From positions 2,108,001 to 2,172,000 of the forward strand of contig NZ_CP157940.1 of the NCBI RefSeq assembly GCF_040207125.1: 64,000 nt of DNA. The letters are read 5' to 3'. Positions within the stretch are counted from its first letter, which is position 1; every line of letters starts with the position of its first letter. This DNA comes from Lacrimispora sp. BS-2. Its GTDB lineage: Bacteria; Bacillota; Clostridia; Lachnospirales; Lachnospiraceae. A program made the position numbers and the translations under genes. This document shows positions 55,225-63,199 of this stretch, piece by piece. The notes beneath the pieces are model-generated. The model had not been told where the DNA came from. It saw only the letters and a program-made list of their open reading frames with translations, and ran no database searches.

Positions 55225-55542
55225 ATGGATCTTCATCAGCAATTAAAGGACTTATCCCAAAAATACTCATTTGAAAACGCCCGCTTAAAGAAAGAGGAAC
55301 AAAGTCCCTATCTGGAAGTATGCCTGCAGCTTCAAGAGGAACACATTGAAAAGTTTATTGAAAAGGCCGGGCAGATTAACTCCATTGTGGAATCCTGCGC
55401 CAATATGGTCAGTATTTTCGACGATTCCGCTTCAAAGGAAGTACTTATGCAGACTGCGCTGCGCTGCGCCGGGAGGGATACGCTGTATATCCGTACCACC
55501 TCTTCCATGGTGAAAATCCTTATAGAAACACTGTTTGATTAA
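55225..55542 (+). CDS. uncharacterised 105-residue protein
   Basis: Mostly helical and acidic (MDLHQQLKDLSQKYSFENAR), with a Cys-containing second half (SIVESCANMVSIFDDSASKE). AAAGGAG lies 9 nt before ATG 55225; the in-frame TTG 55177 lies inside the -10 box and can be excluded. It has its own promoter and terminator, so it is a monocistronic gene. Family not recognised. Confidence 0.7.
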   Translation: MDLHQQLKDLSQKYSFENARLKKEEQSPYLEVCLQLQEEHIEKFIEKAGQINSIVESCANMVSIFDDSASKEVLMQTALRCAGRDTLYIRTTSSMVKILIETLFD

Positions 55543-55555
55543 GTGTCGGTTCAAT

Positions 55556-55597
55556 AGAAGCAAGGCAGCCGTTTGGCTTCCTTGCTTCTTTTTCTTT
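55556..55597 (+). terminator. rho-independent terminator
   Basis: AGAAGCAAGG (55556-55565) pairs with CCTTGCTTCT (55580-55589), with an inner GCC/GGC, followed by TTTTCTTT. Confidence 0.85.
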
Positions 55598-56207
55598 ATT
55601 CTTCCATATGGGATGTATCATTCATTTCCAGAAGCATGAAATCTTCCGTCAGCGGACTGTAATTGACCGTTGTAATGCTTGCATTTTCCACAATAATGCT
55701 TTCTACCTCCGGATGATTGCGCATCATATAAGAAACCAGATAAGCGATGGTTGCGCCGTGGGATACGATGGCAGCATCCTCTCTGCCGCCGGTGATTCTT
55801 AGTATCTCCCTGACTGCCTGGACGCAGCGGCTTATGACCTGGTCCCTGTTTTCCCCGCCTGGAGGGGCTGCCTCGTCAGGACTTAAGGCCCACAGTCTGT
55901 ATTCCTCCGGATACGCTTCCATGATCTCCTCCCATGTCATGCCTTCCCATTTGCCAAATTCTACCTCAATAAGCTGGGGCATAAAGCAGATTTCCACCTT
56001 TTGTCTGCTGCTGATCCTTTCGGCTGTTTCCATGGCACGGGTCAAGGTGCTGGAAAAAATCCTGGAAACCGGGCGGGAATCCATACCTTTTGCCAGCAGT
56101 TCTGCCTGCCTGCGGCCCGTTTCATTAAGGGGAATATCATGGCTTCCCTGGATCTTCCCCTGAATATTCCAGTCCGTTTGTCCATGGCGTATCAGATATA
56201 TCTTCAT
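55596..56207 (-). CDS. histidine phosphatase family protein
   Basis: A 203-residue phosphoglycerate mutase-like protein. Catalytic His in LIRHGQTDWN (8), second His in IVSHGATIAYL, Arg in STLTRAMETAERI, Glu in EVEFGKWEGM. It resembles broad phosphatases such as GpmB/CobC. The substrate cannot be told. It is followed upstream by the sigma-like gene (18 bp gap), probably one transcript. Confidence 0.9.
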   Translation of the reverse strand: MKIYLIRHGQTDWNIQGKIQGSHDIPLNETGRRQAELLAKGMDSRPVSRIFSSTLTRAMETAERISSRQKVEICFMPQLIEVEFGKWEGMTWEEIMEAYPEEYRLWALSPDEAAPPGGENRDQVISRCVQAVREILRITGGREDAAIVSHGATIAYLVSYMMRNHPEVESIIVENASITTVNYSPLTEDFMLLEMNDTSHMEE

Positions 56208-56225
56208 TTCATCTCTCCCAGTCTC

Positions 56226-56834
56226 TTATTCTTCGTAATCGTAATCTTCAGCCTCTTCATCCTTAGTGATTTCAATGCCCTCCACTCCTGCCAGGGCTTC
56301 TAAGTCCATGGTTTCGGCATTCATGCTCATGGCATCCATTGCAATTTTCATGATTCCCTTTATTTCTTCCACAGTCATCTTCATCTTGTCTGCCAGTTCT
56401 TCTACCGTAGCCTCCCGTCCCAGTTCCTTAGCAAGAAGCTGGGAAATCTGCTGGAGCACATTCACACGGGCAGCCAGTTCTTCTCCTGTCTGCTTTGCAA
56501 ACTGCTGATCCTCCACCGCTGCATCAAGGGCTATCTTTATTCTCTGACTTGCAAAGCTCACAAACTCCGGTCTGTCTTCTGCCTGGATATACTCTTCCAC
56601 AGCCATCATGAGAGCCATATTGGCTTCCTGGACCAGATCCGTCAGAAGCACGCCTCTGCCGTCATATTCCCTTGCATGCTCCAGGGCAGCCCGTAAATTT
56701 CCTTCCACAAGCCTTTTTTTTGCTTCCTTCTTACCCTCTGCGGCTTCCTTTAAAAGCCTTTCCTGCTCTTCCCTGGTACAGGGAGGGATATGTTCCATCT
56801 CTTCCAGATACATCTGGTAAAAATCATCATGCAT
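56226..56834 (-). CDS. sigma-70-like protein lacking region 4
   Basis: About 202 residues. It has a region 1.2/2-like stretch (TREEQERLLKEAAEGKKEAK, KRLVEGNLRAALEHAREY, LLTDLVQEANMALMMAVEEY). A region 3-like segment follows (ISQLLAKELGREATVEELAD). It then ends in an acidic tail without the region 4 HTH that binds -35 boxes. ATG 56834 is chosen because the longer TTG start (56912) is the -35 box of a promoter. It may be a degenerate sigma factor or regulator that binds core polymerase. It precedes the histidine phosphatase gene. Confidence 0.75.
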   Translation of the reverse strand: MHDDFYQMYLEEMEHIPPCTREEQERLLKEAAEGKKEAKKRLVEGNLRAALEHAREYDGRGVLLTDLVQEANMALMMAVEEYIQAEDRPEFVSFASQRIKIALDAAVEDQQFAKQTGEELAARVNVLQQISQLLAKELGREATVEELADKMKMTVEEIKGIMKIAMDAMSMNAETMDLEALAGVEGIEITKDEEAEDYDYEE

Positions 56835-56883
56835 ACTCTTATTTTGCTCCTTCTCTTTTTCATATCCTGGCTCTTTTGCCCGT

Positions 56884-56912
56884 ACTATACTGCACCCCAG
56901 GAAATTTGTCAA
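56884..56912 (-). promoter_or_regulatory. consensus sigma-A promoter for the sigma-like gene
   Basis: On the minus strand TTGACA (56912-56907), 17-bp spacer, TATAGT (56889-56884). This is a near-perfect vegetative promoter, about 50 bp before ATG 56834. Confidence 0.8.
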
Positions 56913-56975
56913 ACGCCTTTACAAACCAATCAGATCCATGATAGAATATCCATATGTTTATAAGGAGGACTAATA

Positions 56976-57851
56976 ATGGATATTAATTATGAACTTTATA
57001 AAGTCTTTTACCACGTTGCCGCCACCTTAAGCTTCTCGGAGGCATCCAAACAGCTTTTCATCTCCCAGTCGGCAGTCAGCCAGTCCATCAAGGTGCTGGA
57101 GAAGAAGCTGAACCAGACCCTTTTTGTCCGGAGCACGAAAAAGGTCCAGCTTACCCCGGAAGGGGACATCCTCCTAAAGCACATAGAACCGGCTATTAAT
57201 CTGATCCAAAAGGGAGAAAACCAGCTGCTGGAGGCCAATACCTTAAACGGCGGCCAGTTACGGATCGGCGCCAGCGACACCATCTGCCGCTACTACCTGG
57301 TTCCATATTTAAATAAATTTCATAAAACTTACCCTAATGTACACATTAAGGTCACCAACCAGACTTCCATTGAATGCGCTCATCTTCTGGAAAGCGGCCA
57401 GGTAGATTTTATCATTACAAATTACCCCAACTCAGGACTTTCAAGCTCCCAGAACATCCGGGTCATCAATGAATTTTCCGATGTATTCGTGGCCAACCAG
57501 GAATATTTTCCTTTGAAAGGACAGACCGTAAGCCTTGGGACTCTCCAGACCTATCCCATACTGATGCTGGAAAGAAAAAGTACCACCAGCGAATTCCTTC
57601 ATCACATGTTCCAAAAGGAACAGCTTGATCTGGTTCCTGAAATTGAGCTGAGCAGCAACGACCTTTTAATCGACCTGGCCCGCATTGGGTTAGGAATCGC
57701 ATTTGTCCCTGATTACTGCATTCCTGAAAATGACAGGGACTTATTCCAGGTAAAGCTTTCAGAAAAGCTTCCCACTCGCCAGATGGTCGTGGCTTATAAT
57801 GAAAACATACCCGTTTCCCAGGCTTCCAAACAATTCATGGACATGCTTTAA
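56976..57851 (+). CDS. LysR-family transcriptional regulator
   Basis: A 291-residue protein. HTH at the N-terminus (LSFSEASKQLFISQSAVSQS), substrate domain from about 90 (LRIGASDTICRYYLVPYLNK, GLGIAFVPDYCIPE). It resembles CysB/CbbR-type regulators of Clostridia. Divergent from the sigma-like gene with about 60 bp between promoters. Effector and targets unknown. AGGAGG precedes the ATG. Confidence 0.9.
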   Translation: MDINYELYKVFYHVAATLSFSEASKQLFISQSAVSQSIKVLEKKLNQTLFVRSTKKVQLTPEGDILLKHIEPAINLIQKGENQLLEANTLNGGQLRIGASDTICRYYLVPYLNKFHKTYPNVHIKVTNQTSIECAHLLESGQVDFIITNYPNSGLSSSQNIRVINEFSDVFVANQEYFPLKGQTVSLGTLQTYPILMLERKSTTSEFLHHMFQKEQLDLVPEIELSSNDLLIDLARIGLGIAFVPDYCIPENDRDLFQVKLSEKLPTRQMVVAYNENIPVSQASKQFMDML

Positions 57852-57873
57852 CCAGTATGAAAGACTTTTCACT

Positions 57874-57903
57874 GCCGCCCCCTTTTGGGCGGCGGCTTTT
57901 ACT
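57874..57903 (+). terminator. GC-rich terminator after the LysR gene
   Basis: GCCGCCC (57874-57880) pairs with GGGCGGC (57887-57893), then TTTTACTTT. It overlaps the 3' end of the convergent helicase gene. Confidence 0.8.
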
Positions 57904-60265
57904 TTCGTCCGGTCCAAAAGTTCCGGACCACTTCGTCCACATTTTTCAACTGCACTTCATAATACCCGTCCCATTCTCTTGGAAACAGAGCCTGGTAGTC
58001 GGGTTTTAAAAAACGCTCATCAAGCAATGCGATGACTCCCTCATCCCGGACCGTGCGGATCACCCTTCCTGCTGCCTGCATGACCTTGTTCATCCCCGGA
58101 TACTGGTAGGCATAATCAAACCCGTTCTGCTCCCTGGAATCGAAATACCCTTTTAAAATCTCCTGCTCCGTACAGACCATAGGAAGGCCGGTGCCAACGA
58201 TAATGGCTCCGATCAGACGTCCCTCCTTTAAATCAATGCCTTCTGAAAATACGCCTCCCATAACGCAAAGGGCCACAAAGGAATCCTTCCGCTCCTCTGA
58301 AAATTCCTTAAGGAACTCCTCCCTCTCCTGTTCGCTCATGTGGGATGCCTGGGACATATAAGTAAACTCCTGTTTTACTTCTTCCGTTTCCTCAAGTATC
58401 GCCTCTACTGACTTTAAATACTGGTAAGACGGCAGAAACACCATGTAGTTCCCTTTATGGGCTGACACGATCTTACGCATATAATCCACTATCTTCTGGT
58501 ATTCGCGGCGGTTTCTTCTGGTATAGCGGCTGCTGACATCAGAAGCGACCATGAGAAGGCGCTTCTCCTGATCAAAAGGAGACTGGGCATACACCGCATA
58601 TTCTTCCTGGTCACCGCTTAGCAGCTCCTTATAATACCGGACCGGAAGCAGTGTGGCAGAAAAGAACACAGTGCTGTTCCCCTTGTCCAGGCACTCTTTT
58701 AAGTTTTTTGCAGGATTTACACAGAAAAGCCTAAGCATAAAACGTCCGTCTGACAAAAGCTCCGTATAAATCCGGTAATTCTCATCCAGGCGGTCATAGA
58801 TATTCAGCAGATCCCGCAGTTTAAAATAGAAATCCAGAATCAGGTCCCGGTCCGGGGATTCCTCACCGGCTTCCATAAACTTTTCCATTTCCCCGAAAAG
58901 GGTCATGATACCGTTCATAAAAAACCGGATGTCATCCAGTATCTGAAAATCCTCGCATTCCCGTTTCATTTCCAGAAGTTCTTTGTTGCACCGCTCCAGC
59001 ATCCTGACAAGTTTCGGGCTCATAGGCTTCAAAATCTTTTTAATAAGAAGAAAGTCCTCCTTATAGATCGTTGCGCTGTACATTTCCCTGGCTCTTGGAA
59101 CAAGGTTATGGGCCTCGTCTGTCAAAAACAGATATTCTCCGGAAATGCCTTCGGAAAAATACCGTTTCAGGCGGATGTTTGGATCAAATACATAATTATA
59201 ATCACAGATAATGGAATCCACCCAGTTGCTGATATCCAGACAGAATTCAAATGGACACACCTGGTATTCCTCTGCATAGCGGAGCACCGTTTCCCTGGTG
59301 ATCCCGGTCTCCTTGTGTATGATATCGTAGACCGCATCTCCCACCCGGTCAAAATGCCCTTTGGCATAGGGACAGGCATCTGGGTTGCATTCCGGTTTTT
59401 CAAGGAAGCACAGCTTTTCCTTTGCCGTTATGGTCACTGAGTTCAGATACAGACCATGGTCCCGCAAGATGTCAAAGGCTTCTTCCGCCACGCCTCTGGT
59501 TATGGTCTTTGCCGTCAGATAAAACAATTTGTCTCCAAGTCCTTCCCCAATGGCTTTTATAGCCGGATAAACAGTGGAAAGGGTCTTTCCGATTCCCGTA
59601 GGAGCCTGGATAAAAAGGTTCCTTCTTCTGGCAATGCTCCGGTATACAGCCACCACAAGCTCCCGCTGCCCTTTTCGGTAAGGATAGGGAAAGGAAAGCT
59701 CTTTTATGGACTCATCTCTTCTTATTCCATGGTTGTATAAATATCTTGCCCATTTAATGTACTCATGAATCAGACCCTGAAACCAGTTCTCCAGCTCTTC
59801 AAAGGATTTTTCCACCTGAAAACGCCGTATTTCCTCTGTTTCAATGTTGCAGTAGGTCATCTGCATGACAGCCCCATTCAGCTGTTGGTCAAAACAGTAA
59901 AAATACCCATAGCACATGGCCTGGGCTAAATGCACTTCAATCGGCTCTGACAAATAGGATAAATCCATATACATGCCTTTGATTTCATCAATGGTCACCC
60001 CTTCCGGCTTCTCAATGATGCCATCGGCCCGCCCCTCCACCAGAATTTGAAACTGATCCACTTCCACCTCATGCTTTAACACCACTTCCGCCCGGTAATC
60101 CGCTCCCATGCGGCGCTGGATCTTCCTGTGTATCCGGCTCCCTTCCTGCATGGCAGTTTTCTCAGCTCCTCCGGTCCGCCGGTTATCCAGATCGCCGGAG
60201 CGCAGTACAAGCTCAACCAGATTCCTGACAGATATTTTCAGGATTTTTTTCTCTGCCTCCTCCAC
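57899..60265 (-). CDS. DinG/XPD-type ATP-dependent helicase with nuclease-like N-terminus
   Basis: About 788 residues. An N-terminal PD-(D/E)XK-like segment (VLKHEVEVDQFQILVEGRAD, IDEIKGMY) is followed by an XPD-like helicase. Walker A is QAPTGIGKT (about 250). A Cys-rich 4Fe-4S insert (CFLEKPECNPDACPY, CPFEFC) precedes DEAH in FLTDEAHNLVPRAREMY. The C-terminal helicase domain has QAAGRVIRTVRDEGVIALLD. It acts in DNA repair or R-loop removal. GTG 60265 follows AAGGAGGG; ATG 60388 would add 41 low-complexity residues and lacks a site, so the start is uncertain. Confidence 0.85.
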   Translation of the reverse strand: MEEAEKKILKISVRNLVELVLRSGDLDNRRTGGAEKTAMQEGSRIHRKIQRRMGADYRAEVVLKHEVEVDQFQILVEGRADGIIEKPEGVTIDEIKGMYMDLSYLSEPIEVHLAQAMCYGYFYCFDQQLNGAVMQMTYCNIETEEIRRFQVEKSFEELENWFQGLIHEYIKWARYLYNHGIRRDESIKELSFPYPYRKGQRELVVAVYRSIARRRNLFIQAPTGIGKTLSTVYPAIKAIGEGLGDKLFYLTAKTITRGVAEEAFDILRDHGLYLNSVTITAKEKLCFLEKPECNPDACPYAKGHFDRVGDAVYDIIHKETGITRETVLRYAEEYQVCPFEFCLDISNWVDSIICDYNYVFDPNIRLKRYFSEGISGEYLFLTDEAHNLVPRAREMYSATIYKEDFLLIKKILKPMSPKLVRMLERCNKELLEMKRECEDFQILDDIRFFMNGIMTLFGEMEKFMEAGEESPDRDLILDFYFKLRDLLNIYDRLDENYRIYTELLSDGRFMLRLFCVNPAKNLKECLDKGNSTVFFSATLLPVRYYKELLSGDQEEYAVYAQSPFDQEKRLLMVASDVSSRYTRRNRREYQKIVDYMRKIVSAHKGNYMVFLPSYQYLKSVEAILEETEEVKQEFTYMSQASHMSEQEREEFLKEFSEERKDSFVALCVMGGVFSEGIDLKEGRLIGAIIVGTGLPMVCTEQEILKGYFDSREQNGFDYAYQYPGMNKVMQAAGRVIRTVRDEGVIALLDERFLKPDYQALFPREWDGYYEVQLKNVDEVVRNFWTGRK

Positions 60266-60411
60266 TCCGGCGTTCCCTCCTTCCTTTTCCTTCCCGTTCT
60301 TTCCCTTTTCTCTTTCCTGCCCTGGTTTTTGGGCATAAAAGTATCTCTGAAAGGAGTTATCTCCTAAAAACAAAGAGTGTGCAACCATGGCGGGGCATTT
60401 ACCTCTGAATT

Positions 60412-60455
60412 AAAAAAGGGAACTGCAGGCCGTGCGGCATACAATTCCCTTTTTC
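60412..60455 (-). terminator. terminator between HPr-like and helicase genes
   Basis: AAAAAGGGAA near 60412 pairs with TTCCCTTTTT near 60443. The T-run suits termination of the minus-strand HPr-like gene. Confidence 0.7.
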
Positions 60456-60467
60456 CTTTGCGTCTGT

Positions 60468-60710
60468 TTATGCTGCTGAACATTTACCTGGAGCCTTCGC
60501 TGCCAGAAATGCCTCAAACTCTGCATCTTCCCCGTTAAACTCAACGGTCAAAACCTGTGTCAAATCTAAACTCAATACTCCTAATATAGACTTTGCGTCA
60601 ATGGTTACTCTATTGTAATACACGTCTATGTCGAAATCACATTTAGCAGCAGCAGCAACAAACTTCTTTGCCTCATCAACAGTTGGCACCATAATCTTTA
60701 ACTGTTTCAT
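60468..60710 (-). CDS. HPr-like protein lacking the active His (Crh-like)
   Basis: An 80-residue HPr fold. The segment DAKSILGVLSLDL matches the Ser46 region of HPr and Crh (here Ser41), the target of HPr kinase. The His15 loop (normally GLHTRPA) is replaced by TVDEAKKF with no His, so it cannot carry PTS phosphate. It should act, if at all, as a regulatory Crh-type protein. AAGGAG lies 8 nt before ATG 60710. It has its own promoter with an inverted repeat and a terminator. Confidence 0.82.
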   Translation of the reverse strand: MKQLKIMVPTVDEAKKFVAAAAKCDFDIDVYYNRVTIDAKSILGVLSLDLTQVLTVEFNGEDAEFEAFLAAKAPGKCSAA

Positions 60711-60754
60711 AATCACAACTCCTTTTTATAATGAAGAAAAAGTTATAAATTATA

Positions 60755-60783
60755 TATATCATGTTTGACATGATTTGTCAAAT
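60755..60783 (-). promoter_or_regulatory. promoter with overlapping operator-like inverted repeat
   Basis: On the minus strand TTGACA (60783-60778), 17-bp spacer, TATATA (60760-60755). TTTGACA (60764-60770) and TGTCAAA (60776-60782) form a 7-bp inverted repeat covering the -35 box and spacer, a likely repressor site. Confidence 0.65.
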
Positions 60784-61147
60784 TATGTTTCATAAACGAT
60801 TATATGGCCCTTTTTTGTGCACATCCTGTAATTATTTCAGAGGGAAAGCTTTGTAGATAAGCATATTTTTGATGAGACAAGTTTTATTTTGGGAATCATT
60901 ATCAATGTTACTTTTCATTCTAATTCAATTTCACAGTTTTAACATTTGATTTTCATATAAAATGCCAAACCAAGCCCATAAAATATGACTTCTGTCCATG
61001 GACTTCCTTTTCCATACTATTTTACCACAAACAGGGATTCAATAACAGCAGAATAAATTTTTTATTTTTTTCTAAAAACTGTTGCAATTTAAAAACTTCT
61101 ATGCTATACTCTCTAGGTGCTCAGGCAAAGATATAATGCCTACTCAT
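60784..61147. other. AT-rich intergenic region before tRNA-Trp
   Basis: About 360 bp without ORF. A possible promoter for the tRNA (TTGCAA near 61083 and TATACT near 61104) is the only signal seen. Confidence 0.45.
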
Positions 61148-61218
61148 AGGGGAATAGTTCAATGGTAGAGCAACGGTCTCCAAAACCGTAAATGGGGGTT
61201 CGAGCCCCTCTTCCCCTG
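61148..61218 (+). tRNA. tRNA-Trp (CCA)
   Basis: AGGGGAATAGTTCAATGG start, anticodon stem ACGGT/ACCGT with loop CTCCAAA (anticodon CCA), T-arm GGGGGTTCGAGCCCC, acceptor TTCCCCT with discriminator G. 71 nt, no encoded CCA. Integrase debris follows directly. Confidence 0.95.
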
Positions 61219-61228
61219 CTTTTATGTT

Positions 61229-61268
61229 ACTCTGATTCCTTTATTTATAAGGGTTTCAGAGTTTTTTT
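61229..61268 (+). terminator. terminator after tRNA-Trp
   Basis: ACTCTGA (61229-61235) pairs with TCAGAGT (61256-61262), followed by TTTTTTTATT. Confidence 0.85.
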
Positions 61269-61301
61269 TATTCTTGTGCCCAACTGTGCCCGAAGTCACT
61301 T

Positions 61302-61447
61302 TTAAAAAGCATTCTGTATCATTGCCAAGGTTTCTTCTTTTGGAAGTGGATTATAAATATATCCTAAAGTTGTTTGAGCATCAGTATGTCCCAACAAAGT
61401 CCTTATTTCATCAGTTAGAAATATCTGCTTTCTTACAAGCCCATCTT
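61302..61447 (-). pseudogene. C-terminal end of a tyrosine integrase next to tRNA-Trp
   Basis: The minus frame reads LTDEIRTLLGHTDAQTTLGY then IYNPLPKEETLAMIQNAF, then stop (61304-61302). The LGH.D..TT..Y pattern contains the last His and the catalytic Tyr of the family. The rest was lost when the IS3-like element and other DNA arrived. Position beside a tRNA 3' end is typical of an integrase at its att site. Confidence 0.75.
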
Positions 61448-61453
61448 AGAGTG

Positions 61454-61639
61454 TTACTTAATATTGTTTGGATTGTCAACACTTTTGTAGACAACATTTT
61501 TAAGGGTATTCATCCGATACTCAGCAGGTGTTAAGTAGCCAAGTGAGGAATGAATTCGATGATGATTGAACCAGTTTACATAATCAGTCAGTTGGCATTG
61601 TAGACCAGCCAGGCATTTGTGAGCATTCGCTTTTATCAC
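61454..61639 (-). pseudogene. orfB transposase remnant of the IS3-like element
   Basis: 61 codons: N-terminal IKANAHK joined to the last 50 residues of an IS150-type integrase (DYVNWFNHHRIHSSLGYLTP, AEYRMNTLKNVV). About 220 residues, including two catalytic Asp, are missing; the third acidic residue region is also lost. Confidence 0.8.
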
Positions 61640-61641
61640 AT

Positions 61642-61938
61642 TTACTTTCGTCCCATGATCAGCGCCGCTTGCTTTAAAATATCGTTCTCCATGAGTAAAC
61701 GTTGGTTTTCTTTTCGCAGTTTGAGTAGTTCTTCCTGTTCTGGCGAACGATTATCCTTTTCTTTAAAGGAACCGGAGTTATCGGCTCGTGCAATCCATTT
61801 ATCAAGTAAAGAACTGGCAATGTCGTACTCACGGAGGATATCACATTTACGTTTTCCGCTGCGATATAAATCGACGATCTGTTGTTTAAATTCCGTTGTG
61901 TAAGTACGTCTTGGTCTTGACTGTTTTTTCTGAGGCAT
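61642..61938 (-). CDS. IS3-family transposase OrfA
   Basis: About 98 residues. HTH (YTTEFKQQIVDLYRSGKRKC, DILREYDIASSLLDKWIARA) and leucine zipper (ELLKLRKENQRLLMENDILK). ATG 61938 follows AAGGAG. Normally it frameshifts into orfB, which is broken here. Confidence 0.85.
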   Translation of the reverse strand: MPQKKQSRPRRTYTTEFKQQIVDLYRSGKRKCDILREYDIASSLLDKWIARADNSGSFKEKDNRSPEQEELLKLRKENQRLLMENDILKQAALIMGRK

Positions 61939-62010
61939 AGCAATCTCCTTTTCTCTATCTGGTTTTATTGTATATGCCCTCAAAAAATCTGTCCAGTTAA
62001 TTGCAGCCTA

Positions 62011-62125
62011 CCCAGGTAAAGAAATAGCTTGACATTAGGGAATGGACTCTTTGCACAACTACATAATAAAATTGAAATTGATATCAATAGATATAAAATA
62101 CCTAATTTTTTCATCATTTACATCA
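62011..62125. other. short non-coding spacer
   Basis: AT-rich sequence between the IS3-like element and the DUF3298 remnant. Nothing recognised. Confidence 0.3.
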
Positions 62126-62640
62126 TTAGAAGTTGCCATCTAAAATATAACGCCAAATTGAATTATTTTCTTTCATAGAACTTTTTAAGTCTTCATAGCT
62201 TGCGGCGAATTGATAATAACCATCAATGGGTAAAATTACTATAAAGCTATCATCAGTAAAATAAAAGTTATCATCACTCATTGTAAAGTTATTCTTAAAA
62301 CGATCAAATATTTCATTAATCGTAGTTTCATCAGAATTTTTTGTATCCACATCAATGCCATTAAAATAGTGATGATTTAGTTTATCTTTAAATGAATCAT
62401 CAAATAGTTCATCTATAGTTATTTTTTTACCAGTAGCTAAATTGATATTTATTGAATATACCCAGTTGGTACCGTGAGCACTTCCTTGTGCGTAAATATA
62501 CCCTTCAAATTTAATACTTAAAACATGATTATTTGCATACATTATTGTGTAGCCTACAGGCCATTCAGTACCATTAGCAATACCGCCATTAGAATTTACA
62601 ATGTACGAATAAGGGCTTATTGCTGCCTCCTTACGGTATC
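62126..62640 (-). pseudogene. DUF3298/RsiV-like C-terminal fragment
   Basis: The minus frame holds YSYIVNSNGGIANGTEWPVG, EGYIYAQGSAHGTNWVYSIN and INLATGKKITIDELFDDSFK, then a strand with FYFTDDSFIVILPIDGYYQF. This is the DUF3298 domain found in RsiV-like and other envelope proteins. Its own N-terminus (signal and DUF4163) is absent, and it abuts the DUF4280 fragment out of frame. It is likely a junction product. Confidence 0.65.
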
Positions 62641-62898
62641 TGTAAAAGTATTCGGACAATCTTTTTCTACAGCCATTTGTACTTTTTGAGCCTCTGCTGC
62701 AGTATCCGGATTTTCCATACTGTAACAGCCGCCAAAGCAAATGATATTTTCAGGTTTACAGTCGTTAATCGTCATCAGTGCCCTATCCTTTAGAAAAACC
62801 CCGTGGCTTTTTTCCAATACAACTCTGCTTTTTCTCATACCACAGGTACACGTAGTCCACGCTCCATGAACAACATAAGTGTCTTTTAAATCTGCCAT
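62617..62898 (-). pseudogene. DUF4280 (PAAR-like) protein, truncated
   Basis: 93 codons. It begins MADLKDTYVVHGAWTTCTCG then ICFGGCYSMENPDTAAEAQK, the start of DUF4280 PAAR-like proteins. The second Cys-rich half is missing, ending in TFTDTVRRQQ and stop. DUF4280 also opens the Rhs protein at 4402. The ATG lacks a strong Shine-Dalgarno. Confidence 0.7.
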
Positions 62899-62984
62899 GT
62901 TATATTCTACCTATCTGTTTTAAGATAGTCTTATTATAATATAATAAATTGCCTATGTCATGTTCATGTAATAATCAACGTTTA

Positions 62985-63190
62985 AGATGTAAGTTTTGGC
63001 AAAACCTTCCAGAATAACGGACATCAGTCCCATCTTTAATTTTATTACCGCTTTTCAAATAAGAATTCATAAATTCACCCATAACAGCCTTTTGTGGTAT
63101 ATCCTTTCTTCTCTCCATAATAATACCTCCAAACTGATTAATTCTATCTTACATCAATTTGAAGGTCTACACAATCTTTGGAGTACTCCT
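62985..63190 (-). mobile_element. IS256-family element, 5' remnant
   Basis: The minus strand has leader AAAGATTGTGTAGACCTTC, GTTTGGAGGT and ATG 63118, then MERRKDIPQKAVMGEFMNSY, LKSGNKIKDGTDV, and after a small deletion MSVILEGFAKT. This is the start of IS256-type transposases. The DDE domain is gone. The leader is repeated at 11108-11165. Confidence 0.7.
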
Positions 63191-63199
63191 ATTTAGCCG

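Larger units (their letters stand above)
61454..62010 (-). mobile_element. IS3-family (IS150-like) element with internally deleted orfB
   Basis: The element runs from about 62010 (end GTAGGCTGCAATTAACTGG on the minus strand) to about 61454. orfA is intact. orfB starts IKANAHK but jumps directly to the C-terminal TDYVNWFNHHRIHSSLGYLT, losing the DDE core. The ends share a GACA-N2-TTTTT-like inverted motif. It cannot transpose on its own. Confidence 0.75.

Noticed and set aside
60890..60925. Fur-box-like sequence (GAATCATTATCAATG)
   Set aside because: Only a partial match and not close to the start of any gene that it could plausibly control.
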